Assembly: GCA_033675265.1 (NCBI GenBank)
Contig: JAUJYZ010001007.1
Coordinates: forward strand, 111,249-175,248
Direction: 5' to 3'
Length of the DNA stretch: 64,000 nucleotides
DNA from: Actinostola sp. cb2023
Lineage: Eukaryota; Cnidaria; Anthozoa; Actiniaria; Actinostolidae
Below the pieces are notes generated by a model. It had not been told where the DNA came from and ran no database searches. It saw only the letters and a list, made by a program, of their open reading frames with translations. The position numbers were made by a program, and so were the translations under genes. Shown here piece after piece: positions 22,081 to 33,572 of the stretch. How positions within the stretch are numbered: the first letter of the stretch is position 1; each line of letters starts with the position of its first letter.

Positions 22081-22757
22081 TTAAGGCCTGACACATCAGC
22101 CTAATTAGCATAAACACATTATTTTCTATAAACTGAAAACTATTCATGCTTTGAAGCTAAAACGTCTCCAATATGCTAAGACCCATGAATTTGTGAAATT
22201 TTAGTCGCGATAATAGCAAATGAAGTGTCACGTGACAAATCACGTGGCCAAGACTGGTTGAAATCTTTAATCGAAAATGGGGTACGTAGAGACTTTTCTT
22301 AGAACACTAACTAATGTTTCGGTAAATACCTTTGGTAGATGTCTTTCTAATCCCGCCTTTTAATGCTGTCTACATATTCTCATTAACGAGAAAAATAAAA
22401 ATATGCAAATAACTGGATTGGTCACGTGACCTGTTTTATCAATTATCTCTATAACTAATGATTAAGGACAACGTTAAAAGGCGGATTTAGAAAGACCTTT
22501 CCAAATGTAACTTTTTGACATCTGATTCATTATTCTTAGAAAAGTTTCTATGTACCCCATTTTAAGCTGAAATTTGTGGACATATGTGGTCATGTGATTT
22601 GTCACGTGACCCAGCACATGCAATAAACCACATCAAATTTTCACACACTCAAGGGACTAAACATTTTGGTGAAGTTTTATCTCCAAAGCATGAATAGTTT
22701 TCATTTTATAGAAAATAATGGTTTTTATGCCAATTGGGCTCATGTGTCAGGCCTTAA
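22081..22757. mobile_element. TTAA-target foldback element
   Basis: TTAA at 22081-22084 and 22754-22757. The inverted ends start GGCCTGACACAT, and similarity between the arms continues through ATTTTCTATAAA, CTATTCATGCTTTG, GTCACGTGACAAATCAC and ATGGGGTAC to CCGCCTTTTA near the middle. Nearly the whole 677 bp is therefore one imperfect palindrome with arms of about 300 bp. No coding capacity. Confidence 0.85.
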
Positions 22758-23406
22758 TATACTTGAGTAGATGATTTTGACACAACATGAGGTTGTAGAA
22801 TCATGACAAACTTGAGCAGAAAACAACATCCTAGGTGATTTTGACGCAACAATAATTGAGGTCTGTTTTCCTAAAAGGTGTCCTGTTGACAAGACCCGTT
22901 TTGTAATAACACTTCTCATATATTAATCTATTAGCTTCCCTTATCACTTCCTTTGAATTAGGAACCTGTGATGAGCGATAAATAAACTTGGAAAGAGCAA
23001 ATGTTTGAACAATATGAATTCTACCAAGTATTGTTTTAACTGAAAAGTTTCTCCATTTCTAAAAATTGAGAGGTTTTTTTGCAGATTTTAAAATGGATTC
23101 AAGGTTTAGTTGTATTACACTTTTGTAGTCATAGGAAAAATGGATTCATATAACTTTGATGAGTTTATCAATATGGTCAATGTCATGGAACTTCTATATC
23201 AGCACTTTTATTGAAATTTCACACTTTTATAAATTTTCAAAATTAAAATCTCGCTGGATTTTTTAAATATAATTTCCTAAAACAGTTCACCCAAAGAGAT
23301 GTTTTGGTGAAATAAAAAATAATTCGATTTTTCACAACTGATTTCAGATTTTAGCTTCTTGTAGGCATATGCTCTAAATGTATAGGATCATCCCTACAAC
23401 TTATAT

Positions 23407-23721
23407 TTACAAATTTACAGCATTCATAACGTCTAGAAAAACGTTGTGAGGAAAACGTAATGAGTAATGAGTAGTGACTTTAAGTACATCAGAAAGGTAG
23501 TTTGTAGCATTTTCCATGTCTTCATTGGAGAAACTGCAGTCTAGGCACCATTTTTCTTGACTTTTCTTACAGCAACTCTGCTTTGCATCAAAACGTTTCT
23601 GATATGCCAGTCTATTGGGTTTCGTAGCTTTTTTGAATTCATCCTTAAAGTTTTTATAATTTTCATTTTCAGAGAATCCATATTTCCTTTTCCTTTTTAG
23701 AGCATTTATTGATGAAATCAC
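23407..23721 (-). CDS. Small lysine-rich ORF, unidentified
   Basis: About 105 codons starting MISSINALKRKRKYGF, with a CCKKSQEKWCLDC cysteine group. No family recognised. It could be an exon of an unknown element gene or a chance frame. Confidence 0.25.
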   Translation of the reverse strand: MISSINALKRKRKYGFSENENYKNFKDEFKKATKPNRLAYQKRFDAKQSCCKKSQEKWCLDCSFSNEDMENATNYLSDVLKVTTHYSLRFPHNVFLDVMNAVNL

Positions 23722-23772
23722 ACTATGAAAAGTAAGGAAATTTGTTTTTAGTTTAATTATCTTAAGTTATTT

Positions 23773-23865
23773 GAACCGCCGTCTGGTTGGCTCAGTTGGT
23801 TGAGTACCGGTCTATTGTGCAGGAGGTTTGGGGTTCGAGTACCAGCCGGACCATTACTAAGGGTC
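23773..23865 (+). repeat. tRNA-derived SINE, left part (Pol III promoter)
   Basis: TGGCTCAGTTGG matches the tRNA A box and GGTTCGAGTAC matches the B box, about 35 bases apart. This is the head of a SINE. It is cut at 23866 by the piggyBac insertion, and its body resumes at 26961. Confidence 0.8.
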
Positions 23866-26800
23866 TTAACTCTTAGACTCCGGACCGGCTCGTATACGAC
23901 CCGATGAGCGTGACAATGACGTGACTATGTATTTCATTGTTATTGAACGATGTCATAGCAACAAAAACAGCTTGCAATGCACTCCGGTATATCAAGCAAT
24001 CAACACAACTCGTTTTCTTCGTAGAAACACTAAATGTCGATCGAATTTTCGACTTTTTCCTGCGTGCGAAGTTTAAAAACCAATGGCAAATGTCCGATAC
24101 ACAACACAGGAAGCACTACAACTTGTTTTAGCTGAAGATGGCGTCGAATATACGGACAGTGATGAAGATATTGTGGCAGATATCGAAGATGACGATGGAA
24201 ATCAAGTTGTTCTGTCACAAAGCCGTGTTGAAGCACACGAGCGAGAAACTCTACTTTTCCTTGACAATGAAATAAATTCGGTAAGTACACTAGTACTGCA
24301 ACAGTGCAAGCATGTGTTTATTTGTTTCATTCATTAGAAAAGTCTGTTTCAAATCAAATAAAACACACATTTTGTACACTGATTATGTGAAATACATAAA
24401 CTAATACCAATACATGTAACTCGTAACTCGACAATTGTTTTTTTCTGCTGTCTGACTGTACAGTCTGCTTTATATTTTACAGTGTACTGGAAGTGATGAT
24501 AATGGAAGTGATCAAAGTTTTGAGCCAGACCAAACTAGTAGCGGAAGTGATACCGAAAGTAGTGCAAGTGTATATATATTTTATTGCTTCATTTCGTAGG
24601 GGAAATGTGTTGTTATATAAGCTTATTATTATACATACTGCATGGGTTACTCACATATAATTTGCATTTATTTATTTATGTATTTATTTATTTGTTATTT
24701 CATTTTATTTTTCTATAGGCATCTGAGGAGAGTGCAGTTGAACTTTGTCCCATTGCAGTCAATCAAGTTGCAGTCAATCAAGTTGCAGTCAATCAAGTTG
24801 CAGCTAGGGGCAGAGGAAGAGGATGTGTCAGACAGGCCAGGCCGAGAAGGGGGAGAGGACAAGGGAGAGGCCGAGGTAGAGGGCAAAATGCTAGAGGTAG
24901 AATAGCAAATGCACGGAGAAATCAAAGGATTGATCTGCAGTGGGACGAGTTCAATGGAATTGAAAGAAATGATGGAGAAAATGTGATTTTCAGTGAAGTT
25001 CCTGGACCATCAAGGCATGCTATGCAATTGCACACCATATCTGAACATTTCCAGCTGTTCATAAGTGACAATATGATACACAGTTGGGTCGTAGAAACAA
25101 ATAGATATACAGCTGAATCCAGGAGAAGGAAACCATCAAATATGGCTTGGACTGATGTCACATATGAAGAAATACTTGCATATCTAGGAATGAATGTAGC
25201 AATGGGGCTTGTAAATCTTCCTTCAGTTGCTGATTTTTTTTCTACTGAGCCAATCCTCTCACATCCGTGGTTTCCATCCATTATGAATCGAGATAGATTT
25301 CAGCAAATAAACCGATATTTTCATGTATCAAATGATGCTCTTTATCCTAATGACAAGCTTGGGAAGGTTCGCTCTGTTATTGATACTCTGACCAGACTTT
25401 TCAAGGAGCACTGGACACCCCACCGTGAGATAAGTATAGATGAGCAGATGATTGGCACAAAATGCAAAGTTGGTTTCATTCAGTACATGCCTGCTAAACC
25501 GGTCAAATTTGGAGTAAAAAACTGGGTTCTTGCAGATTCAGTTGTCCCTTATTGCTGCAATTTTCAGATATATACTGGACGAGACCCAAGAACTGTAGAA
25601 CTAGGACTCGCAAGCAGAGTTGTAATGGATTTGATTGAACCATATCTTGATAAGGGCTACAGACTCTATACAGATAATTTCTATTCATCGCCATTATTGT
25701 TCAAGGACCTCTATGCAAGAAATACTCTTGCGGCTGGAACTGTAAGAGAGGATAGAAAAGGAATGCCAAACCAGCTAAAGAAAAAAAATACACGCCCCTT
25801 TGTTCTAGGCCAAGCAACATTCCTCAAACATGGTAACCTCACTGCAGTTAGATGGAAAGACAAGAAAGATGTCTTTGCAATATCAACATTCCATGGAAAT
25901 TCTGTGTCTGCAGACATGCCAATGAAACCTCACCTCATACTTGATTATAATTCTTATATGAATGGTGTTGACAGAAATGACCAGCTACTTACCTATTATT
26001 CCATGAATAGGAAGTCAGTAAAGTGGTGGAAAAAGGTCTTTTGGAGATTATGTGAGCTTGCCATTGTAAATATGTATCACATAATGAAGTTCAAGCACAT
26101 AACAACGACACAAAAACAGCTTCGTCTTGACCTGACGCATATACTGGTGCAACCATTGCTTGACCAGCGCATGATAAATCCAGCTGTTCCTGGTCCTGGG
26201 AGACCAACAGCAGACCTTGACAGGCTAAAGGGAAAGCATTTTGGCACTGGATCCAAAAGGGGGAACCCCAGAGGCAGATGCAAAGTGTGTGCAAAGCAGA
26301 AGAAGGCCAATGGGAAATGCAAAGACACCAAAACAGCTAACCGTTGTGAACGTTGTGATGTGTTCTTGTGTGAAGGAGAGTGCTTCAGAGTTTATCACTC
26401 AAAGCATAAGTTCTAGACATATGCCTTAGTGATAAACTCTGAAAAACTGAAATGCTCTCCTTCACACAAGAGTGGTTAATTGTTTTCAATGCCTCAAAAT
26501 GGTTCTGACTTGAAATTTTATCTGCCTCATTACTATTCAAAATGGCCGCCATCCAAAATGGCTGCCTAGAGGCAAGTCAATTATATTTGTGAAAATTCTG
26601 ATAAAGCTCAGACACTTTCAATTGTTTACTATCAAATTGTTGTTCTTGTATGTGACAATCATTTTTGTATTGAAGATTTGAGTTTTGCAGTTGTCTTTAT
26701 AGTTTTTGCAGAGTGGAAAACATGAAATATTCATGTAAAATAATTTGCATAAATAATTACTGTGACAGCTGTCAATCATTGTCAACATCACTGACTGTAT

Positions 26801-26964
26801 CTCGATGACATTATGAGTTGAAAATCTTCTCAACTTTATTACATTCCAAAATTAAACCCTGTCAATGGAACCAATGTGCTATTAAAAGAAGTATTATTTT
26901 TTTCAATTAAAGGGTGCCACGATTATGCAAATTTAACCAAAATACCCAGGAGTCTAAGAGTTAA
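23866..26964 (+). mobile_element. Apparently complete piggyBac transposon inserted in a SINE
   Basis: TTAA at 23866-23869 and 26961-26964 flanks perfect 12-bp inverted ends CTCTTAGACTCC. Length is 3099 bp. It carries one spliced transposase gene in an open frame. The near edges lie inside a SINE, so the insertion is younger than that SINE. Confidence 0.92.
24083..26416 (+). CDS. piggyBac transposase, three exons, intact
   Basis: Exons 24083-24280 (GTAAGT donor), 24483-24569 and 24719-26416; all junctions are in phase 0 and give about 660 residues. The first two exons are acidic and serine-rich. Exon 3 starts with three copies of AVNQV and an arginine-glycine tract (about 24810-24910), likely nucleic-acid binding. 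The DDE core is complete: aspartate in REISIDEQMIG (near 25440), in YTDNFYSSPLL (near 25675), and the pair in MNGVDRNDQLL (near 25970), followed by WWKKVFWRL. The carboxyl end is a cysteine-rich zinc domain (CKVCAKQ, CERCDVFLCEGECF). No stop or frameshift is seen. The enzyme would cut and paste its element at TTAA sites in the nucleus. A start at 24083 is preferred because it supplies the acidic first exon ending at a good donor. Confidence 0.92.
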
Positions 26965-27330
26965 AATAATTGAGGAGAATGTGCTGCCTTTGTAATTACA
27001 TCTGCAAATGGTTAGACCTTCGCATCTTCTCGGATATGGACGTTAAACCGTAGGTTCTGTCTCCTGACCATAATCTAACCTGTTTCACGGGGGAAATTAA
27101 AGAACCTGTTGAACCCTTCGTAAGAGTAGGGGATTGTTACCCGGTTCAACAGCCTACTTCAAATTTGAGGCATAACACACTAACGTACTAACTCCTCATG
27201 ATTGTAAGCTGCTCGGCAACCGTAGGTGCAATCATATGCAACCCGAAAAAGTCCTCCATCGGTTGTAAAGCGCATTGAGACAATGCTGTGAAATGCGCTA
27301 TATAAGAACCGATTTATTATGTTTTATTAT
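26961..27330 (+). repeat. tRNA-derived SINE, right part with LINE-like tail
   Basis: Continuation of the split SINE. The body is followed by a tail with GTAAAGCGCATTGAGAC and GAAATGCGCTATATAAG, then ATT-rich repeats, a common SINE/LINE 3-prime tail in marine invertebrates. It abuts the next element at 27331. Confidence 0.7.
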
Positions 27331-27331
27331 T

Positions 27332-29057
27332 AGTCGGGCTTCCTGTGGAAGCTCCTACTCTAAAAATGCACTCCGTTCTTTGTCGTTGACCTCAAATCGC
27401 AAACTGGGTTCTACAGCGCATGCGCCCTGTGCCGGCCGCTCAGATAATTACTGAAGGAGCACGGCGGTCAACGCAAACGAATAAGTATAGCACACCTAAA
27501 TGCAGAATCGCTGAAAAATAGAGCCCGCTTCACCGAAGTTAAGGAAATGGCTCTTGAGAAAAACTTTGACATCTTGTCATTTTCTGAGACGTGGTTTAAT
27601 ACAAGTGTTTCTAATGCCAGTGTACACCTTGAAGGTTACAACATCTACCGATTAGATCGTCTACGTAAAAAAGGTGGAGGAGTTTGTGCATATGTTAAAA
27701 GCAGCCTCAAAGTGAAAATCCTTAAGGACTTAACTCGGATCGCGGACTCAGGTTTGCACCAGTTGTGGCTTCAGGTTCAACATAAACATCTAAAGTCCGT
27801 GGTTGTCTGCATCGTCTATAGACCCCCGGATTCTGTCACACATGCTTTATCTTTGATGGAGGTTACGCCATTCGTGCTCCTAATAATTTCAAGTTTATTT
27901 ATCTTTATCCTGTCCTTATGGAATCCTGGTTTATTCGGACATGCCTCTAATCTTCAACATGAGAAACTGGACCGCAGATATTGGAATTACCTCAACAAGA
28001 ACGATGATTTTTCCAAGATTTATGCCTCGTACTACTTGTCGCCCAAAGTACGCTTCAGCAGGGTGAAATTAACTACCAATGCTGGTTTTTGCCCTGTCCG
28101 GGTACCGAGTATGAAATGGAATAAACATGGCTATATTTCCTTAACTATTCCTGGTCACGACCCACCGTTAGATATCACCGTTTCCTCGGACATAGCCAAG
28201 AATCCAGGTCCATCTCTCCCGTCATGTTTCAATATGCAAATTCACGAATCATTCAGCCATGCCGAAGCTTATAATTTACATTCTACGCAGCAGCAGCAAC
28301 AACAACAACATTGGCTATCAGCATACCCGAACATTTGTATTATATAAACTACTGAAATTAGTATTATATAAACTTTATCTTGTAATTAGGTTAATATTTT
28401 ACTTATTTAATCCTATATTTGTAAATTAGTATTGAAAATCCCTGTTGGGAAATGCTAATCAATTTATTGTATTGTAAGGCTCTGATCAACATGAGACATT
28501 CTTCACAAACAAATAGTGCTCAAAACAACTCAAATATCGCTCAAATGACTTCACATGTTGAGTTAAATGATGGAATAATGGGGATCAAAGCAAAATGCGA
28601 GAAGTTTAAGAAGAGAAATATGCTATCAGTATATCACATGAGTATCGCACAACTGACACAAGATTGAAATCTAAACGAAGTAAATGTCTTCTATACTTTG
28701 TACCGCTGTAATTGTGTGTTGTGGTAAGCTTATAATACTGATAGATCTTTATTTTACTGAGTTTTGAAATCGGTTCAGTTGTAAGTAAATCACTGATTTG
28801 AATGCCCAGAATGCAGGAAATATTGTTCATGATTGTTCGAGTCACCATATTGGATCACGCTGCGATGTCTAGTTTATTTATATTTGTATTTGGTATGGAT
28901 ATATTTATGGTACCAAATAAACTATGTCATTGTAATTCATGATTTGCTGAGTTTGTGAAATCAGTACTGAAATTGCAAGGAAAGGAACTTCTACTGAGTC
29001 ACACAACGATCGCACATTTCAGTTAGAAGCCCGACTTCACGCTAGTAGAGCGTCTAG
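27332..29057 (+). mobile_element. Helitron-like element A carrying LINE sequence
   Basis: Starts AGTCGGGCTTCCTGTGG and ends with AGAAGCCCGACTTCACGCTAGTAGAGCGTCTAG, given here in parts: AGAAGCCCGACT, then the hairpin ACGCTAGTAGAGCGT, then CTAG and T. The same start and end are shared with copies at 47271-48652 and 63023-63967, as is an inner stretch with ATGGTACCAAATAAACTATG. A terminal hairpin followed by CTAG is a Helitron 3-prime feature, but no Rep/helicase gene is present, so the class is inferred. The body includes LINE endonuclease sequence and a CAG/CAA tract. Confidence 0.6.
27547..28347 (+). pseudogene. LINE (CR1-like) endonuclease and leader fragments fused in one ORF
   Basis: The first 100 codons match the apurinic-type endonuclease of CR1-like LINEs: FDILSFSETWFN, YRLDRLRKKGGGVCAYVK and VVCIVYRPPDS. 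After codon 100 the similarity breaks off. The next part contains SSDIAKNPGP, which resembles the 2A-like ribosome-skipping motif DxExNPGP found near the start of some LINE ORF2 proteins. In a normal LINE this leader lies before the endonuclease, so the order is rearranged. No reverse transcriptase is present. The 266-codon frame ends in a glutamine run. It is a fused relic, not a working LINE protein, and could have been captured by the surrounding element. Confidence 0.7.
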
Positions 29058-29460
29058 TTCTGGTAGCGATAGAAAACTTTATGTGTTTTTCATCAGATGT
29101 TTCACTTTTTGGATTCCTTTTGAAGCCCAAGCTTTATAATATATTGGTCGTTTAGCAATGCTTATAAGTGAATTATTCCAAATATTTGAAAATAGAAGGT
29201 CCCCCTTAGTTCCATGGTATCGTCATAATGGATTTCGGATCATATCTCAAGTATTTCTTCAATAAAGTTATATGTGACATGATAGTATTTTGATAGGTCT
29301 TTTTTATTAAGGTTGCTATAGAAGAAGTCAGTCCCGTCATAATCAAGAAGTTCTTGGTCAAAAAAGAGTTGCCATTTTCCATGGTTATTCTTGTTCAGAT
29401 ATTTCGTAATCCAACCTGATCTAAGGACATTTTTGAAAGATTGCAAATCAATCATTTCAA
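29058..29460 (-). pseudogene. LINE reverse transcriptase tail fragment
   Basis: On the minus strand, 29455-29240 reads as the region after the reverse transcriptase core of non-LTR elements: LQSFKNVLRSGWITKYL, then NNHGKWQLFFD. Beyond the stop, another frame continues with words such as IANRPIYYKAW, typical of the same region. So there is at least one frame break. The fragment directly adjoins the end of Helitron-like element A. Confidence 0.65.
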
Positions 29461-29948
29461 TCCTTTTTCATAGTCATTTAATTTGCATTTAATGCATTTA
29501 ATTTTATCTCCTTTTCTATTCCAATTTATAAAATATGTTATTTATCTTATTTAATGCACAGTGGGTATTGGTAGAGGGGAGAGGGGAGAGGGGAGAGTAA
29601 GTAAATAAATTGAGATGCAATCAAGCTCTTTAAGGTACCAGGGGACCTAACCTGAGCATCAGGCCCCGGGGAAACGGGGAGGGGGAAGGAGGGGGACTGG
29701 GGAGGAGAGGAGGGAAGAAGAGGGAGGTCTGGGGAGGAGGAAAGAGGGAGGAGGGCCTGACACAATAGTTATTCGGCATGTGTGTTCGGAGTCCAGATTC
29801 TGGACTTTGCTTTGATTGGACAACTGAACAAAAGGGTTCAACCGGATGTAACGTAAACGTGTAAACGTGGCAAGGAGACCATCTTGGATCTTGGATTTTA
29901 GTTCGTTGGATCGATATATTTGTATTTTACGTTCGTCTATACACGTAA

Positions 29949-32092
29949 ATGAGTATTTTAATAACTGAAGAAGAATTCGAAAGAGCTCTGGAAGACGGCT
30001 TGAAACATTTTCCAGGTTTTTCCTTAAAGCCTGAGCAAACTAACTGTCTAAAAAGCTTGGTGGTTGATCGGCAAGATGTTCTTGGCGTTCTACCGACTGG
30101 GTATGGGAAAAGCCTTATTTATCAACTACTTCCGAAAGTCTTTTCTAGCTTTTGGAAGGAAAAATTCTTGGAAGACAAAACCTTTCAAATTATCGTAGTA
30201 AGTCCGCTTGAACTAATACGAAAACAACAAGTTGCTAAGCTCAACAATCAAGGGTTCAAGTCTGTCACTTTGGAATCGTGCGACAATACCAGTGATGTTG
30301 AAGAAGCAGAGATAGTTTTTGGCAGTGCGGAACATTGGTTATCCGACAAGTGGAAGACAGAACTCAAGTCTGGAAGTTTGCGAAACGCACTTGTGTTAGT
30401 GGTGGATGAAGCACACATAGTCGAAACGTGGTAAGTTTGCTATAACTATAAGCTAAATGTAAAGCATGTAGTAAAGAAACAATCTCTCTCTCTCTCTCTC
30501 TCGCTCTGTTAACTAGTATTTGTCAAGAGGAAAATATTTTAAGCTTTAATAATATGCTTGAACTATCTGCCGGAACTTAGATCATTACACATTCCAACTT
30601 TTGGTATTTCATAAAATCAATATATTTTTATCTTCAAATACAATAACATTTGAACTTGGGTTCAGTCAAATTAAAATGTTTAATTTTCACCCTGATTTCT
30701 GATTGGTTTTCATTTTCTAGGTGGTCCCAGTAGCTAGTAGCTGCACAGTATTAGTATTAATAATGCACCATTATATTGACTGGTGCATAAACTTGAGTGT
30801 ACTGGTGTTCTAAATATCCATTTAGTTACTAAGTTCATGACTTACTTATGTGATAATTCATGCTTTTCTTCAGGGGAAAAGGGAAAAAAGGCAAAGCTGC
30901 TTTTCGCCAAGCCTTTGGTCAAGTGAAGGACCTGAGATCATTTCTTGGAAACAAGCCACTACTTGCCTTGACTGCAACTGCAGATTCCCAAATGAGAAAG
31001 CGTCTGTCAAGCTATCTAGCTTTAAAAAATGCAAAGGAGGTGGTAATAAGCCCTAATAATGAGAACATTCGGTATACTGTTTTAGAAGCTGATAAAAATA
31101 TGTCATGTCTTGATTGGCAGATAGAACTTTTGAAATCAAGAAAACAAGACAGCCCTTTCACGATTATCTTTTGCCACACTGTTAGTGATATAGTGCTCAT
31201 TCTCAGTACATTGTTAATGAAACTTGGCAATGAGGCCTATGTTGATGGCACTTTGCCACCGCCTCAAAGGTGCCTTATCGGGGTATACTATTCTGCAACT
31301 CCAGAGACATTGAAATCCAGAATTTGTGACTCATTTGGAGGCAAGGAGGGAAATGCAAGAGTTGTGATAGCATCGACATCACTGAGTATGGGTGTCGATT
31401 ATCCTCATGTCAGATATGTTGTCCATTTTGGACCTGGGAGAACAATAACTGAACATCTACAACAAGCTGGACGTGCAGGGAGGGATACATTGAATGCTTT
31501 CAATGTAATAATGTATAGAGGCAAGCATTTGAGTCAGTGTGATCCATCTATAAGAAATGTGATCAAATCAAATGATTGTGTACGGAAACTATTGTTGAGT
31601 CATTTTGTCACAGAGAAAATCAAGCCAGTTCAACCTTTGCATAACTGTTGTAGTAGATGCCATATAATGTGTAAATGTGAAGATCAAAAGTGTGTGGTTC
31701 CATTGTACAAATTTGATAAGTTGGATTCAGCAGATAATACTTCCAATGTTGGAAGAATTGCCAGTGATGAAGATAAGGAGTGCCTTCGAGAAGCTCTGAA
31801 AGAGGTCCAAGTAACACTTAGATTTCAATCTGGTGTCACCTTATTTGATAACACAGGAGTTATAAGCCATGGATTCTCCAACAATATCATCAACTCTGTT
31901 GTTTTAAATTGTGAGAGGATCTTCACTGTTGCTGATCTGATGGAAATTGGATTTGTGTCATCCCTGAAACTGTCAATTATTGTTCTTGAAGTGTTCAATG
32001 AAATATTTGAGGATATTGATTTCTCAGATGACCTTCATGAGCTGGCAATGTTATCAAGTACAATCTACGATGGCACCATGAACATTAAATAA
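29949..32092 (+). CDS. RecQ-type superfamily II DNA helicase, two exons, intact
   Basis: Exon 1 is 29949-30430, followed by GTAAGT; exon 2 is 30874-32092 after CAG. The split tryptophan codon is restored in phase (DEAHIVETW then GKGKKGKAAF). Product is about 566 residues. Motifs in order: Walker A LPTGYGKSLIYQ (residues about 50-61), IIVVSPL, VVDEAH (DEAH box), LLALTATA, then the second RecA domain with SLSMGVDYP and QQAGRAGRD. A CNC-like cysteine cluster (NCCSRCHIMCKCEDQKC) follows, as expected for a RecQ zinc module, but no HRDC domain is seen. It should unwind DNA by ATP hydrolysis in the nucleus, probably during transposition of its host element. No stop or frameshift. The intron holds a CT microsatellite (30481-30501). 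Confidence 0.9.
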
Positions 32093-33331
32093 AATTTCAA
32101 AATAATAGTGAGTATATCTTAGAAGTTTTTACACCTATTTTCAAAATCACGTGACCCAGACAAATCCAGACATTTGATGTTCTATCTACTGTCTGAGTTT
32201 GTGATTCGTTTGACTGACGGTCAACAAAATTGCATAATTTTGAAAATCGGTGTAATGTCACAACAAACATGAACAACTACTGTATTGTATATTTAAAACG
32301 TTCTTAATTTTATCTCTTTATTCATACATGCAGTAGTTGACTTACTTTGAGAACATGTTAATATGTTAATATTCTCAGTTTTAATACATGTAACCCATGA
32401 TGAAATACTGTACATAGCACTGTAGCAGTTAGACAGTTATTTCTACTGTTCAATGTTTACATTTCATACACTATTTTGTGTTTCATAAATTGCTTTCCAG
32501 TGCTTGAAATGATTACTAGCCCATGAAAAGAAGTCTCGGTAATCACAGTCAATAACATTATCTTAAATTTCTTAAAGGAAGGGTATCCCTCTCTGCTAGG
32601 AGTGTACTGAAATACTTTTCCTTGCACAAGATCATTCACAATGGTTGTAACAATTTCATTACATTGTTTGTTACCATGATAACCAGATTTGTAGTGCCTG
32701 TCACAGTCCTCGTAAACTTGGTCCATTATTTTATTTAGAACTGTAAGGCTTCTTGCACATCGTTGAGAGGCTGCCTCAGTTATTCTCCCTCCCATTGACT
32801 TCAAAAGTTTTTTTAAATCAAGATTCAGATGCTCCATATGTAAGTCAAGTGGCACATTTCTGCCTTTTCCTCCCTTTTTGTTCATAAATCGATTGTGAAT
32901 TAACAAAAAGGATTCTCGCTCAGACAAAAGAGAATAAATGTTAGCAAAAAAATGGAGTAGTACATAGGCATATTTAGTATGTTTGAATTTGTACTCAAAA
33001 AGCAAAATTATCTTGTAGCACCGTACCACCCTTAACCCATCTCCCTCTTTGATAGCATCAACGAAATTATAAAAAATGAGACCACATTGTAACCGTGCAC
33101 TATGGTAATTAAATATTTTATCTGATGTATCTTCTTTCTTGTCATCATTGATCACTTCTTCATCAGTGCTGTACTGTAGTTGATGCTGAACACTTTCATG
33201 TCTATATATACAAAATCAAGTAGAACTCTAACTTAGCTGATGTTATCATATTGGAAGAATATGTTAGGAGCATAATGCTGTTCTTTAAGGTTAATATACA
33301 CCTATTTCAATATTTTTTTAAATTATTAACA

Positions 33332-33572
33332 TTGTCGCGTTCAAAGCAACAAGCGTCAAGCCAAGACCGAAGTGAATGCTGGTTATGTGCTGACAATTAT
33401 TTAAATCACAATTGTTTCTACAAAATAATTACTAAATGTGAACATTTTCACGTGCTTATTTGCATATCACACTTCGTTCCATAGAAAATAGGTCTGATTT
33501 GAATAATTTGCCAACACAAAACCAGCATTCACTTCGGTCTTGGATTGACGCTTGTTGCTTTGAACGCGACAA
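33332..33572. mobile_element. MITE in an intron of the DUF6589 gene
   Basis: Inverted arms of about 50 bp: TTGTCGCGTTCAAAGCAAC, then CCAAGACCGAAGTGAATGC, repeated in inverse at the right end to 33572. No clear target duplication. It lies in the intron between exons 7 and 8. Confidence 0.75.

Noticed and set aside
23783..23855. Possible functional tRNA gene
   Set aside because: A and B boxes are present, but the arms do not fold into a cloverleaf I can confirm, and the sequence continues into a SINE body.
24922..25281. Minus-strand frames opposite the piggyBac transposase
   Set aside because: Shadows of a strongly conserved plus-strand coding exon.
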